This document shows positions 33,053 to 41,162 of a stretch of DNA of 64,000 nt, piece by piece. The translations under genes were made by a program, and so were the position numbers. Origin of the DNA: Labedaea rhizosphaerae. GTDB lineage: Bacteria > Actinomycetota > Actinomycetes > Mycobacteriales > Pseudonocardiaceae. Where the stretch lies: positions 844,784 to 908,783 of the forward strand of contig NZ_SNXZ01000003.1 in assembly GCF_004362825.1 (NCBI RefSeq), given 5' to 3'. The first letter of the stretch is position 1; the number at the start of each line of letters is the position of its first letter. The notes beneath the pieces were generated by a model. That model was not told the DNA's origin and searched no databases. It saw only the letters and a program-made list of their open reading frames with translations.

Positions 33053-34720
33053 GTGGAGTACCGGCCGCCGCGGTCGAACGACCCCGCGGGCCGATACGGC
33101 AGGCCCGCACCGGGGCGTGACCGAGCAGGCTCGGCGGGACGACCCCAGGGGTACCGTCCCCCGCCGCCACGCGACCGCGGCTCCCACCCATCGCGCCCAC
33201 CTGTCGCACGCCGGCCCGCCCCGCGTCGATCCGGGCCGCCGCCGCGCTCGTCGTCGGGGGCCAAGGGCGCGCTGATCGGCGGCCGCACGCTGATGGCGCT
33301 GATCTCCGTGGCCGTCCTCGCCGTCACCGGGTTCTACTGGACCCAGGTCTCCGACATCAACGACGGCGTGACCACGGTCGACATCGGCGAAGGCCCCACC
33401 GAGACCGGCAAGGACGGCGCGATCGACATCCTGCTGGTCGGCATCGACGCCCGCACCGACGCGCAGGGCAAGCCGCTCCCGCAGGACAAGCTCGCCATGC
33501 TGAACGCGGGCGTGAGCGACGGCCAGCTCAACACCGACACCCTGATCCTGATCCGCATCCCGAACGACGGCCGGGCGGCCACCGGCGTGTCGATCCCGCG
33601 CGACTCCTACGTCGACATCCCCGGATTCGGCCAGCACAAGATCAACTCGGCGTACGCGCGGGCGAAGATCGCGAAGGCCAACGAACTGCGCAGCAAGGGC
33701 GAGACCGGCTCGAAGCTCGAGGTCGACTCCAACGCCGCGGGCGCGGTGGAGCTGATCGACACCATCGAGCAGCTGACCGGCGCGGAGATCGAGCACTACG
33801 CCGAGGTGAACCTGCTCGGCTTCTACGACATCAGCAACGCGGTCGGCGGCATCGACGTCTGCCTGAACAAGGCCGTGAACGACCGCTACTCCGGCGCGCG
33901 CTTCGGCGCCGGCGCGCAGACCGTCCAGGGCGCGCGGGCGCTGGCCTTCGTCCGGCAGCGCCACGGGCTGCCCAACGGCGACCTCGACCGGGTCGTGCGC
34001 CAGCAGGTGTTCATGGCCGGCATGGCGCACAAGGTGTTGTCGAGCGGCACGCTGACCAGCCCCGGCAAGATCAAGGCGCTCAAGGAGGCCGTGCGCACCA
34101 ACGTCGTGCTCAGCAGGGGCTGGGACGTGTTCAGCTTCGCCCAGCAGATGGCCGGGGTCACCGGCGGCAACCTGCAGTTCAAGACCATCCCGACCGTCCG
34201 GCCGGACCTGCCGACGCCCAGCGACGGCAGCGCGGTCGAGGTGGATCCGGAAGCGGTGCGCAGCTTCTACTCGGGGATCATCACGCCTGCGACGACCGGC
34301 TCCTCCTCGTCGTCGGCCTCGCCGTCGAGCAGCAGTTCCGGCGGCGACCCCGGGTCGGTGAGCGTGACCGTGCAGAACGCGTCGTCCACCCACGGCCTGG
34401 CCAAACAGATGGGCGACCAGCTGGCCCAGCAGGGCTTCAAGGTGCCGTCGACCGGCAACGCGCCGCAGCACCAGACCACGTCGGAGATCGACTACGCCCC
34501 CGGCGAGAAGACCAACGCGCAGGCGGTGTCGAAGGCGATGGGCGGCGACATCACCATCTACAAGTCCGACGACTCGCTGAGCCCCGGGCACGTGCGCGTC
34601 GTCCTCGGCGGGGACTTCCACCCCGGGCCGCCGCAGCAGTTGGGTCCGAGTGGTCTGCTGCGCCTTGCCCCACAAGCCGCTCCCAAGGTGGGTTCGAACG
34701 GAGCACCCTGCGTGAACTGA
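33053..34720 (+). CDS. LytR-CpsA-Psr (LCP) family cell-wall glycopolymer ligase with LytR_C domain
   Basis: A 555-residue protein. Residues 1-75 are Pro/Arg-rich and cytoplasmic, one membrane helix follows (RTLMALISVAVLAVTGFYWT), then the LCP domain (about 105-320: IDILLVGIDAR, VSIPRDSYVDIPG, NLLGFYDISNAVGGIDVCLN, ALAFVRQRHGLPNGDLDRV, with the conserved Arg residues that bind the lipid pyrophosphate). A Ser-rich linker leads to a LytR_C domain (about 435-530). LCP proteins attach glycopolymers such as arabinogalactan or teichoic acid to peptidoglycan. It starts with GTG after a GGAGGAA-type site. It is in the same direction as the HTH gene that follows but has its own spacing. Confidence 0.93.
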   Translation: MEYRPPRSNDPAGRYGRPAPGRDRAGSAGRPQGYRPPPPRDRGSHPSRPPVARRPAPRRSGPPPRSSSGAKGALIGGRTLMALISVAVLAVTGFYWTQVSDINDGVTTVDIGEGPTETGKDGAIDILLVGIDARTDAQGKPLPQDKLAMLNAGVSDGQLNTDTLILIRIPNDGRAATGVSIPRDSYVDIPGFGQHKINSAYARAKIAKANELRSKGETGSKLEVDSNAAGAVELIDTIEQLTGAEIEHYAEVNLLGFYDISNAVGGIDVCLNKAVNDRYSGARFGAGAQTVQGARALAFVRQRHGLPNGDLDRVVRQQVFMAGMAHKVLSSGTLTSPGKIKALKEAVRTNVVLSRGWDVFSFAQQMAGVTGGNLQFKTIPTVRPDLPTPSDGSAVEVDPEAVRSFYSGIITPATTGSSSSSASPSSSSSGGDPGSVSVTVQNASSTHGLAKQMGDQLAQQGFKVPSTGNAPQHQTTSEIDYAPGEKTNAQAVSKAMGGDITIYKSDDSLSPGHVRVVLGGDFHPGPPQQLGPSGLLRLAPQAAPKVGSNGAPCVN

Positions 34721-34793
34721 TCGTCCGTCACCCGAACGGAGCAACCTTGCGCATACCCGCGTAATAAGTCGCCCGTTCGTCGCTCTCCCAGCC

Positions 34794-35261
34794 GTGCACA
34801 TCGACGTGGTGAGCTACCAACGCGTTCTCGGCGACGAGATCCGGCGCCTGCGCAAGCAACGCGGCTGGACCCGCAAGGAGCTCAACGACCGCCTGCAGAG
34901 CGACATCTCGCTGCAGACGCTGGCGACCTACGAGCTGGGCACCCGGCAGATCTCGGTGATCCGGCTGGTCGAGCTGTGCCTCGCGCTCGGCGAGCAGCCC
35001 CACGAACTGCTCGCGCGCGTGCACGAACGCGTGTTCGCCGGCGAGGAAAGCGGCCGGCTGCGGGTCGACCTGCGTGCCGTCGTACGGGACACCCAGCCCG
35101 AACTGCTGCCGTTGCGCCGGTGGGCGCTGGGCCGGCTGAACGACCCGGACAGCTCGTCCGAGGTGAACCTGGACATCGCCGCCCTGGAGCGCATGGCCGA
35201 GCTCAGCGGGATCGAACTCGTCGACCTCATCGCCCGCCTGCGCAACCTCGGCGGCGCCTAA
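34794..35261 (+). CDS. HTH (XRE) regulator
   Basis: A 155-residue protein with an N-terminal HTH (LGDEIRRLRKQRGWTRKELN, then TLATYELGTRQISVIRLVEL). The C-terminal part (residues 80-155) is helical (DIAALERMAELSGIELVDL). The HTH is closely similar to that of the small HTH gene at 47436 inside the mobile element. It starts at GTG 34794; GTG 34809 is possible. Its stop overlaps the convergent flavin monooxygenase gene by four bases. Confidence 0.82.
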   Translation: MHIDVVSYQRVLGDEIRRLRKQRGWTRKELNDRLQSDISLQTLATYELGTRQISVIRLVELCLALGEQPHELLARVHERVFAGEESGRLRVDLRAVVRDTQPELLPLRRWALGRLNDPDSSSEVNLDIAALERMAELSGIELVDLIARLRNLGGA

Positions 35262-36730
35262 GCAGCGCGCGCGCTCAGCTCGTAGGCGGCCGGATCGACC
35301 TTGCGGGTCTGCAGCCAGTACCGCCAGGTGAACCCGGGCCAGATCGTCCGGTTCACGCCTTGGGAGTCCAGGTACCAGCTCGTGCAGCCACCCTGCGTCC
35401 AGACGCCCTTCTCCAGCTGGCCCAGGATCTCCGCGTTGAACCGCTGCTGGACGCCGGGCCGCACCTCGACCGCGTCGGCGCCGTGCTTGTCGGCAAGGCG
35501 CATCGCATCGGAGATGTAGCGGATCTGGGCCTCGATCATGAACACCACGGAGTTGTGCCCCAGGCCGGTGTTCGGGCCGAGCAGGAAGAACAGGTTCGGG
35601 AAGCCGTTGACCGCGATCCCGTAGTAGGTCGAGATGCCGTGGGACTGCCACTCCTTGGCCAGGTCGCGCCCGTCGCGCCCGGTGACGTTGAGGTAGTCGA
35701 AGGCGTCGGTCACGTGGAAGCCGGTGCCGTAGATGATCGCGTCGACCTCGTGCTCGACGCCGTTGCCGTCGACCACGCTGTGCTCGCGGACCTCGGTCAG
35801 CCCGTCGGTGTTGAGGTGGACGTTGTCCCGGTTGAACGTCGGGTAGTAGTCGTTGGAGATCAGCACGCGCTTGCAACCCATGACGTAGTCGGGGGTCAGC
35901 TTGCGCACCAGCTCGGGGTCCTTGACCGCGCGCTTGATGTTCGCCGCGGCCAGCTTGGAGGCGAACTTCAGGATGCCCTGGTGGCCGTTGAAGCCGACCG
36001 CGCGCACCTCGTTGATCCAGTACAGCAGCGCGCGGTAGGCGTTGAGCGCGGGCGGGACCGCGGCGAAGAGCCGCTTGGTCCAGTCGGGCATCGCGTGGTC
36101 GGGCTTGGGCATGACCCACGGCGGCGTGCGCTGGAAGAGCGTGAGCTCGGCGACCTGCGGCGCGATCCGCGGCACGAACTGGATCGCGCTCGCCCCGGTG
36201 CCGACCACGGCGACCTTCTTGCCGGTCAGGTCGAAGTCGTGGTTCCAGTTCGCCGAGTGGAACGTCGTGCCCTGGAACTTCTCGATGCCGGGGATCTCCG
36301 GGATCGACGGGATGTGCAGCGCCCCGATGCCGGCCACGAAGTACTGGCAGACGTACTCGCCCCGCGAGGTCTGGACGTACCAGCGGTGGGTGTCCTCGTC
36401 CCAGCGCGCGCCGCTGACCTCGACGCCGAAGTCGATGTGCTTGCGCAGGTCGTAGCGGTCGGCGACCTCGCGCATGTAGGCCCAGATCTCCGGCTGGGAG
36501 GCGTAGGACCGCGACCACTTGGGGTTCTGGTCGAAGGAGAAGGAGTACATGTGCGACTGGATGTCGCAGGCGCAACCCGGGTAGGTGTTGTCGCGCCAGG
36601 TGCCCCCGACGTCGTCCGCCTTCTCCAGGACCACGAAGTCGTCGCGGCCGTCGCGCTTGAGCTGGATGGCCATGCCGAGCCCGGAGAAACCGGTGCCGAC
36701 CACCACGGTGTGGAACTCGCGCTTGCTCAT
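35258..36730 (-). CDS. FAD-dependent monooxygenase (Baeyer-Villiger/FMO type)
   Basis: A 490-residue class B flavin monooxygenase. The FAD-binding motif is VVVGTGFSGLGMAIQLKRDG (GxGxxG); the BVMO fingerprint form FQGTTFHSANW (FxGxxxHxxxW) occurs at about 150, followed by the NADPH-binding motif KKVAVVGTGASAIQ. It likely oxidises ketones or heteroatoms with NADPH and oxygen; the substrate is unknown. ATG 36730 is used. The divergent TetR gene and the operator between them suggest induction by its substrate, as is common for such pairs. Confidence 0.9.
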   Translation of the reverse strand: MSKREFHTVVVGTGFSGLGMAIQLKRDGRDDFVVLEKADDVGGTWRDNTYPGCACDIQSHMYSFSFDQNPKWSRSYASQPEIWAYMREVADRYDLRKHIDFGVEVSGARWDEDTHRWYVQTSRGEYVCQYFVAGIGALHIPSIPEIPGIEKFQGTTFHSANWNHDFDLTGKKVAVVGTGASAIQFVPRIAPQVAELTLFQRTPPWVMPKPDHAMPDWTKRLFAAVPPALNAYRALLYWINEVRAVGFNGHQGILKFASKLAAANIKRAVKDPELVRKLTPDYVMGCKRVLISNDYYPTFNRDNVHLNTDGLTEVREHSVVDGNGVEHEVDAIIYGTGFHVTDAFDYLNVTGRDGRDLAKEWQSHGISTYYGIAVNGFPNLFFLLGPNTGLGHNSVVFMIEAQIRYISDAMRLADKHGADAVEVRPGVQQRFNAEILGQLEKGVWTQGGCTSWYLDSQGVNRTIWPGFTWRYWLQTRKVDPAAYELSARAA

Positions 36731-36737
36731 GGCCTGT

Positions 36738-36756
36738 ACCTTACTACGAGTAGGTT
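36738..36756. promoter_or_regulatory. Imperfect inverted repeat between FMO and TetR genes
   Basis: ACCTTACT-ACG-AGTAGGTT, an imperfect palindrome (6 of 8 pairs) directly before the monooxygenase ATG, a likely TetR operator. Confidence 0.5.
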
Positions 36757-36776
36757 ACTTGCGGTAGAGTTTGGTG

Positions 36777-37406
36777 GTGACCTCAGCGGAACCCCGTCGC
36801 AAGCGCATGCCACGAGCAGAGCGTGAGCGGCAGATGCTCGCCGTGGCCGAGGAGATCTTCGCCGCGCGCGGCTACCTGAACACGTCGGTGGACGACATCG
36901 CCGAGCGCGTCGGCGTGTCCAAACCGATGATCTACGAGTACTTCGGGTCCAAGGAGGGCCTGCTGCTCGCGACGTTGCGCCAGGCGCGGGGCGAGCTGTT
37001 CGAGGCGTCCTCGCGGGCCGTGGTGGGCGCGGCGACCGCCGAGGAGGCGTTGCGCCGGGCGATGACGGCGTTCTTCCGGTTCGTGGACGAGCACCGCAGG
37101 TCGTGGGAGCTGCTGCGCAACGAGACAGCGCTGGCCGGCACCGGCGCGATGGCCGAGGTCGAGGCCATCCGGAACGAGCAGAGCCAGCTGAACGCGACGC
37201 TGATCTCGGCTTTCACGCCGGAGGTGCCGCAGCGGCAGTTGGAGGTGCTCGCGGAGACGCTCGTGGGGGCGTGCGAGCGGGTGGCGTTGTGGCACGTGCA
37301 GCGCGAGGACAGCACGCCGGAGGCCACCGCGGAGTACCTGATGAATGTGATCTGGGCCGGGATGGCGGGACTGGCTGACTCATACGGCGTGCGGGATCCG
37401 AAGTGA
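36777..37406 (+). CDS. TetR-family regulator divergent from the monooxygenase
   Basis: A 209-residue TetR regulator. The HTH is MLAVAEEIFAARGYLNTSVD, DIAERVGVSKPMIYEYFGSK (about 17-58), followed by a helical ligand domain (ELLRNETALAG). GTG 36777 is used; GTG 36774 is also possible. The gene is divergent from the FMO, with a shared operator region, so it probably represses that gene. Confidence 0.88.
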   Translation: MTSAEPRRKRMPRAERERQMLAVAEEIFAARGYLNTSVDDIAERVGVSKPMIYEYFGSKEGLLLATLRQARGELFEASSRAVVGAATAEEALRRAMTAFFRFVDEHRRSWELLRNETALAGTGAMAEVEAIRNEQSQLNATLISAFTPEVPQRQLEVLAETLVGACERVALWHVQREDSTPEATAEYLMNVIWAGMAGLADSYGVRDPK

Positions 37407-37484
37407 GCGGGTTAGCTGCGTCATGAAGCGGTTGCAGGGGCGTCGCTTCAAGTGAGTGCGTGACCACCGAGGGGCAGGAGCACC

Positions 37485-37847
37485 ATGGACCCCATCCAGG
37501 CCGAATACGAACGCGACGGCGATGATTGGACGATCAAGGTCAGCACCGGCGAGAAGTCGCTGACCGGGCAGGCGCCGGGCCTGATCGCGGCGCGGGACCG
37601 GGCGGACCAGCTGGTTGAGAAGCTGGTGCCAGGCGTCGAACACCCCACAGTGGTGCACCTGCTCAATGGTGACGCCCTGGAATTCACGACGGCGTACCTG
37701 AACGCCCGCCTGGCCCCGGCCGAGAAGGTCCCGGCGCAGGCGACGTCTCCGGAGAAGCCTTCGCCCAAGCCGGTCCCGTCGCCGCCGAAGAAGAAGGAGA
37801 AGGAGGCGGACCAGGCCAAGGAGGCCCAGCCCGCCCCGCCGGCCTAG
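37485..37847 (+). CDS. Small conserved actinobacterial protein with basic Pro/Lys-rich tail
   Basis: A 120-residue protein (MDPIQAEYERDGDDWTIKVS start). The first 80 residues look like a small beta-rich domain with a GEKSLTGQAPGLIAARDRAD segment reminiscent of HicB-like folds. The last 35 are Pro/Lys/Glu-rich and probably disordered. Function unknown. It ends four bases into the convergent DUF3618 gene. Confidence 0.7.
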   Translation: MDPIQAEYERDGDDWTIKVSTGEKSLTGQAPGLIAARDRADQLVEKLVPGVEHPTVVHLLNGDALEFTTAYLNARLAPAEKVPAQATSPEKPSPKPVPSPPKKKEKEADQAKEAQPAPPA

Positions 37848-38065
37848 CGGAACAGCTTGCGAACCACCAGAACCCCGACGAGTACGCCCACGCCGATCAG
37901 CGCGTACTTGACCTTGGGGTCATCGAACTTCGAGCGCACCCCCGCCTTGGCGTTCTCGACGAGGCGCTGCGGGCTCGCTTTGGTGCCGAGCTGGTCCAGC
38001 GTGACGGCGAGCGCGTCCCGCGCTTGCTCGATCTCGCGCTGGATGGTGTCTGGGTCCCGGGCCAC
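37844..38065 (-). CDS. DUF3618 family small membrane protein
   Basis: A 73-residue protein with the DUF3618 signature (RDPDTIQREIEQARDALAVT, then LGTKASPQRLVENAKAG) and a C-terminal membrane helix (YALIGVGVLVGVLVVRKLFR). GTG 38063-38065 has GAGGAGG upstream. Members are widespread in actinomycetes; their role is not known. A longer minus frame reaching 38272 is an artefact that reads through the tRNA gene. Confidence 0.85.
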   Translation of the reverse strand: MARDPDTIQREIEQARDALAVTLDQLGTKASPQRLVENAKAGVRSKFDDPKVKYALIGVGVLVGVLVVRKLFR

Positions 38066-38163
38066 CTGTCGTCCTCCTCGAACTGTCGCAGGTGGCCAAC
38101 GGTAGATCACACGGTCGAGGGCCGCCGCGCAGGCCACGCCGGGATCGCTAGGGTGGGAGGTGC

Positions 38164-38237
38164 GGGGCTGTAGCCCAATTGGCAGAGGCACTGGATTTAG
38201 GTTCCAGCCAGTGGGGGTTCGACTCCCCTCGGCCCCA
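38164..38237 (+). tRNA. tRNA with anticodon UAG (tRNA-Leu by anticodon), integration target
   Basis: The cloverleaf folds well: acceptor GGGGCTG / CGGCCCC, D stem GCC/GGC, anticodon stem CTGGA / TCCAG with loop TTTAGGT (anticodon TAG at 38198-38200), variable CCAGT, T arm GGGGG-TTCGACT-CCCCT and discriminator A. The UAG anticodon reads the Leu codon CUA. The variable region is only about five bases, unlike the long arm of usual tRNA-Leu, so a class I shape with a leucine anticodon is notable. The 3' end is followed by CCG, so CCA is not fully encoded here. Its 3' 46 bases are the attachment core of the mobile element. Confidence 0.85.
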
Positions 38238-38239
38238 CC
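38194..38239. other. attL (core in tRNA 3' half), site A
   Basis: A 46-bp segment from GATTTAGG of the anticodon arm to the CC after the discriminator base. Its like recurs at 54027, 56224, 57380 and 61853 with 3-6 differences. The right flank is the integrase gene leader. Confidence 0.8.
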
Positions 38240-38289
38240 GCAACTGACCAGCTCATATATCAACTCTTGCATGGGTAACTTTGACCCTT

Positions 38290-38310
38290 GGGCATGAGTT
38301 TGGGCATGAG
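38290..38310. other. Arm-type integrase repeats at the left end
   Basis: Direct repeat GGGCATGAG-TTT-GGGCATGAG shortly upstream of the integrase start. The same spaced repeat (GGGCATGAG-CGT-GGGCATGA) lies at 53917-53936 near site B, which identifies A and B as ends of one element. Confidence 0.65.
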
Positions 38311-38322
38311 TATCATGGAGTC

Positions 38323-39582
38323 ATGGCTTCGTCACGCTCTGCTAGTCGCCCGAAGGGCAACATCGAAGAGCGCGCTGGCTCCTTGCGCGTCCGCGTCTTC
38401 GCCGGCAACGACCCGGTGACCAACCGGCAGGTCTACCTACGCGCGACCATCCCCGGCACGTCTGACGCGTCCTGGCGCAAGGCCGAGAACAAGCTGACGG
38501 AGTTCCGCGCCCAAGTCATCAAGCAGCGCACCGTGGCCTCAACGGTCCCGTTCGCACACGCCGTCGACGAGTGGATGAAGACCAGCGAAGTAGTCGACAG
38601 CACCCGCGACGGCTACGTGAACTACATCGAGCGCTACATCCGTCCCGCGCTCGGCAAGGTGGCGGTCCGCAAGATCGACGCTCGCACGCTCGAAGGCTTC
38701 TACGCCGAGCTGCGCCGCTGCCGAAAGCGCTGCGACCGCAAGCCCTTCATCGAGCACAAGACGGAAGAGGAACACGACTGCGCCAAAGCAGGCTGCAAGG
38801 AACACGTCTGCAAGCCGCTGGCGAAGTCGACCGTCCGCCAAATCCACTCCATCATCAGCGGCACTCTGTCGGCTGCGGTCCGCTGGGACTGGATCGACTC
38901 AAACCCAGCTCAAATCGCCCGGCGTCCGCGCCCCAAGCCACCGGAGCCTGACCCGCCGACCCCGGCCGAGGCCGCCAAACTCGCCGAAGCCGCGTTCAAG
39001 CTCGACGAAGACTGGGGCGTGTTGGTCTGGCTCGTCATGACCACCGGCATTCGCCGCGGCGAGCTGTGCGCCCTGCGCTTCTCGCGAATCGACTTCGACG
39101 AAGGCGTGATCGACCTCCGCAAGAACTGGGTCAACGGCAAGGAGAAGGACACCAAGACCCACCAGAGCCGCCGCATCGCCCTCGACACGGAAACCCTCGT
39201 CCTCCTCAAGGAACAACGCGAGCGGGTCAAGGCACGTCGCGCCAAAGCCGAACTCGACTTCTCCGACGACCTGTTCGTCTTCAGCAGCACTCAGGCGCCC
39301 GACCACTCCAAGCCCTACCCGCCGAACGCCATCACCCAGCGATACAAGGACATGGCCGCCCGCGAAGGCGTGAAGACCCACTTCCACGCCCTACGCCACT
39401 ACTCAGCCACCGAACTCCTATCCGCAGGCGTAGACCTCCGCACCGTCGCGGGCCGCCTAGGTCATGGTGGCGGCGGCGCAACGACCCTCCGCGTCTATGC
39501 GGCCTGGGTAGCAGCATCAGATCGCAAGGCCGCAGAGATCCTCGCCTCGCGAATGCCCAAACGGAATAAGACCTTCGACTAA
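38323..39582 (+). CDS. Tyrosine recombinase (integrase) of the element
   Basis: A 419-residue site-specific recombinase. The N-terminal arm-binding domain (MASSRSASRPKGNIEERAGS start) is followed by a core-binding domain that carries an unusual Cys/His-rich insertion (RRCRKRCDRKPF, then EEEHDCAKAGCKEHVCKP) likely to bind zinc. The catalytic domain has the Arg in TGIRRGELCALR, HALRHYSA (His-x-x-Arg), LGHGGGGATTLRVYAAW with Tyr392. All catalytic residues are present. ATG 38323 is used; upstream in-frame ATGs lie within the arm repeats. It sits 86 bp from the tRNA, the usual AICE/ICE arrangement, and should act at the tRNA 3' end. Confidence 0.93.
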   Translation: MASSRSASRPKGNIEERAGSLRVRVFAGNDPVTNRQVYLRATIPGTSDASWRKAENKLTEFRAQVIKQRTVASTVPFAHAVDEWMKTSEVVDSTRDGYVNYIERYIRPALGKVAVRKIDARTLEGFYAELRRCRKRCDRKPFIEHKTEEEHDCAKAGCKEHVCKPLAKSTVRQIHSIISGTLSAAVRWDWIDSNPAQIARRPRPKPPEPDPPTPAEAAKLAEAAFKLDEDWGVLVWLVMTTGIRRGELCALRFSRIDFDEGVIDLRKNWVNGKEKDTKTHQSRRIALDTETLVLLKEQRERVKARRAKAELDFSDDLFVFSSTQAPDHSKPYPPNAITQRYKDMAAREGVKTHFHALRHYSATELLSAGVDLRTVAGRLGHGGGGATTLRVYAAWVAASDRKAAEILASRMPKRNKTFD

Positions 39583-40397
39583 ACGCGCAGGTTCGCGGAT
39601 GACAGCGAGATTCCCCACGTCACGATTGCAAGCACGCCAAACTGAACTAACGTGACAAACTCCGGCTCCAACGAGTCTTCACCGGTAAAGATCATGGTTG
39701 CAGAGGTTCCGGCAACGCAAGTCATTGACGTAACGATGGTGCTGATCGACAAGATCAATATCATCTTTTGGCGGACCTTACGCCGGATGAGAGCCTTCCG
39801 GGCACGCCACGTGGCCGCAGCCCCCACGGCGAACGTCACTATCACCAGCGCATATGCAACAAAGTCGACAGTGTGAAACCCGGCCGCGCGACCATACCTA
39901 TGAACCTCTTGGTCGGCGGCGCCACCATATAAAAGAAAGATGACCAATGGGGAAATCCCAAACACAATACTCGACCGTATCACCGACGTCGTGATCCGCA
40001 AGACCTTCTTTGAGCCACGGTCAGGCGTCGTGGCACGCAGCAAAACCAATATTGAATAGAAGAGCATGTTTCCCGCTACGCAAAACCCCACACCTGCAAC
40101 CGTCTCAAGCGAAGCACCCCTAGCGTTGTGTTCACCTTCCCCTGCAACGATAGCGTAGTCCAAACTGGTGGCAATAAGTCCAATAAATGAGGCTATCAGC
40201 GGGGCAAAACTAAAGACTACCACTTTGCCGCTTGCGGACTTGGGAGGCGTAGTAACCAGCGCTATAATCCCAACAAAAGCAAAGCCAGCTAGTACTCCCG
40301 CCAACTGCGAGTAGAGTCCCGCGATTGTTCCGTAGTCTTGAACCGCGTCAGATGGCCCCGACTGACCTAGGTAGATCATCAAGCCTCCGCGGAACAT
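39579..40397 (-). CDS. Hypothetical membrane protein of the element (about 7 TM)
   Basis: A 272-residue protein with about seven hydrophobic segments (AGVLAGFAFVGIIALV, VVVFSFAPLIASFIGLIATS, SSIVFGISPLVIFLLYGG). The base composition is clearly more AT-rich than the backbone, suggesting recent transfer. ATG 40397 or 40379. Its stop overlaps the end of the integrase gene by four bases (convergent). Function unknown; a cargo or immunity role is possible. Confidence 0.7.
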   Translation of the reverse strand: MFRGGLMIYLGQSGPSDAVQDYGTIAGLYSQLAGVLAGFAFVGIIALVTTPPKSASGKVVVFSFAPLIASFIGLIATSLDYAIVAGEGEHNARGASLETVAGVGFCVAGNMLFYSILVLLRATTPDRGSKKVLRITTSVIRSSIVFGISPLVIFLLYGGAADQEVHRYGRAAGFHTVDFVAYALVIVTFAVGAAATWRARKALIRRKVRQKMILILSISTIVTSMTCVAGTSATMIFTGEDSLEPEFVTLVQFGVLAIVTWGISLSSANLRV

Positions 40398-40580
40398 GAG
40401 GATCGGCGGGCTGGGAGAATCAATCTTGATGTCGACCGGAGATGGCCGCCGTTACTGATATTGTCCACGCTCAACTCGATTGGACGAATCCAACGAAGGC
40501 AAGTAGCAAAACTGTCATGTTTTTGACCACGTAGACCCCTGCTGAGCGGAGGCACGCCCATACGGCCGTAGGCTGCCGTC

Positions 40581-41162
40581 GTGGCTGAGGAACACGGAGC
40601 GTGGAAGACGTACGGCGAGCGGCTGATCTACGACAACCAGTGGGTCAAGCTCGGCCTAGCCGACGTACAGGCCCCCAACGGCGAACGCTGGGACTACCAC
40701 GTAGTCCACCTGGCCAAGATCGCCATCGGCCTGGTCGTGGACAACAGAGACCGCGTCCTCATGCTCTGGCGCTACCGCTTCCCCACCGACCAGTGGGGCT
40801 ACGAACTCCTCGGTGGCCTCGTCGAGGAGGGCGAACACCCCGCCGACACCGCCCGCCGCGAGGTCGAGGAGGAGACCGGCTACCGCCCAGTCGGCGAGCC
40901 CGAGCACCTCGTCAGCTTCGAGCCACTCCCCGGCCAGGTCACGGCGGACACCGATGTCTACCTCTGGCGGCAAGCCGAGAAGGTCGGCGAGCCCACCGAC
41001 ACGGAAGAGGTCGGTCGCCTGGAGTGGGTGCCGCTCAGTCGCATCATGGAGTTCGTCCAGCGCAAGCAGATCCTCGGCGCCGGCGCCCTTGTCCCCCTGC
41101 TGCTCTACCTAGCGACGCGCGGAACGACCGGTGGGCAGGACGACCCCATTGAGCCTGCGTAG
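40581..41162 (+). CDS. Nudix hydrolase
   Basis: A 193-residue Nudix protein with an intact box: GGLVEEGEHPADTARREVEE then ETGY (G-x5-E-x7-REUxEExGU). The rest is like ADP-ribose or NUDIX nucleotide-sugar pyrophosphatases (YHVVHLAKIAIGLVVDNRDR). Nudix genes (nud) are regular members of actinomycete integrative elements such as pSAM2. The 3' 54 bp overlap the convergent XRE/TPR gene. The true start may be GTG 40581; no better one is seen. Confidence 0.88.
   Translation: MAEEHGAWKTYGERLIYDNQWVKLGLADVQAPNGERWDYHVVHLAKIAIGLVVDNRDRVLMLWRYRFPTDQWGYELLGGLVEEGEHPADTARREVEEETGYRPVGEPEHLVSFEPLPGQVTADTDVYLWRQAEKVGEPTDTEEVGRLEWVPLSRIMEFVQRKQILGAGALVPLLLYLATRGTTGGQDDPIEPA

Noticed and set aside
30372-33209. 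A 945-codon minus-strand frame rich in His/Gln/Arg
   Set aside because: Antisense shadow of the phospholipase fusion gene.
37844-38272. A longer DUF3618 protein starting upstream
   Set aside because: The extra 69 codons read antisense through the tRNA; a GTG with GAGGAGG gives the family-length protein.
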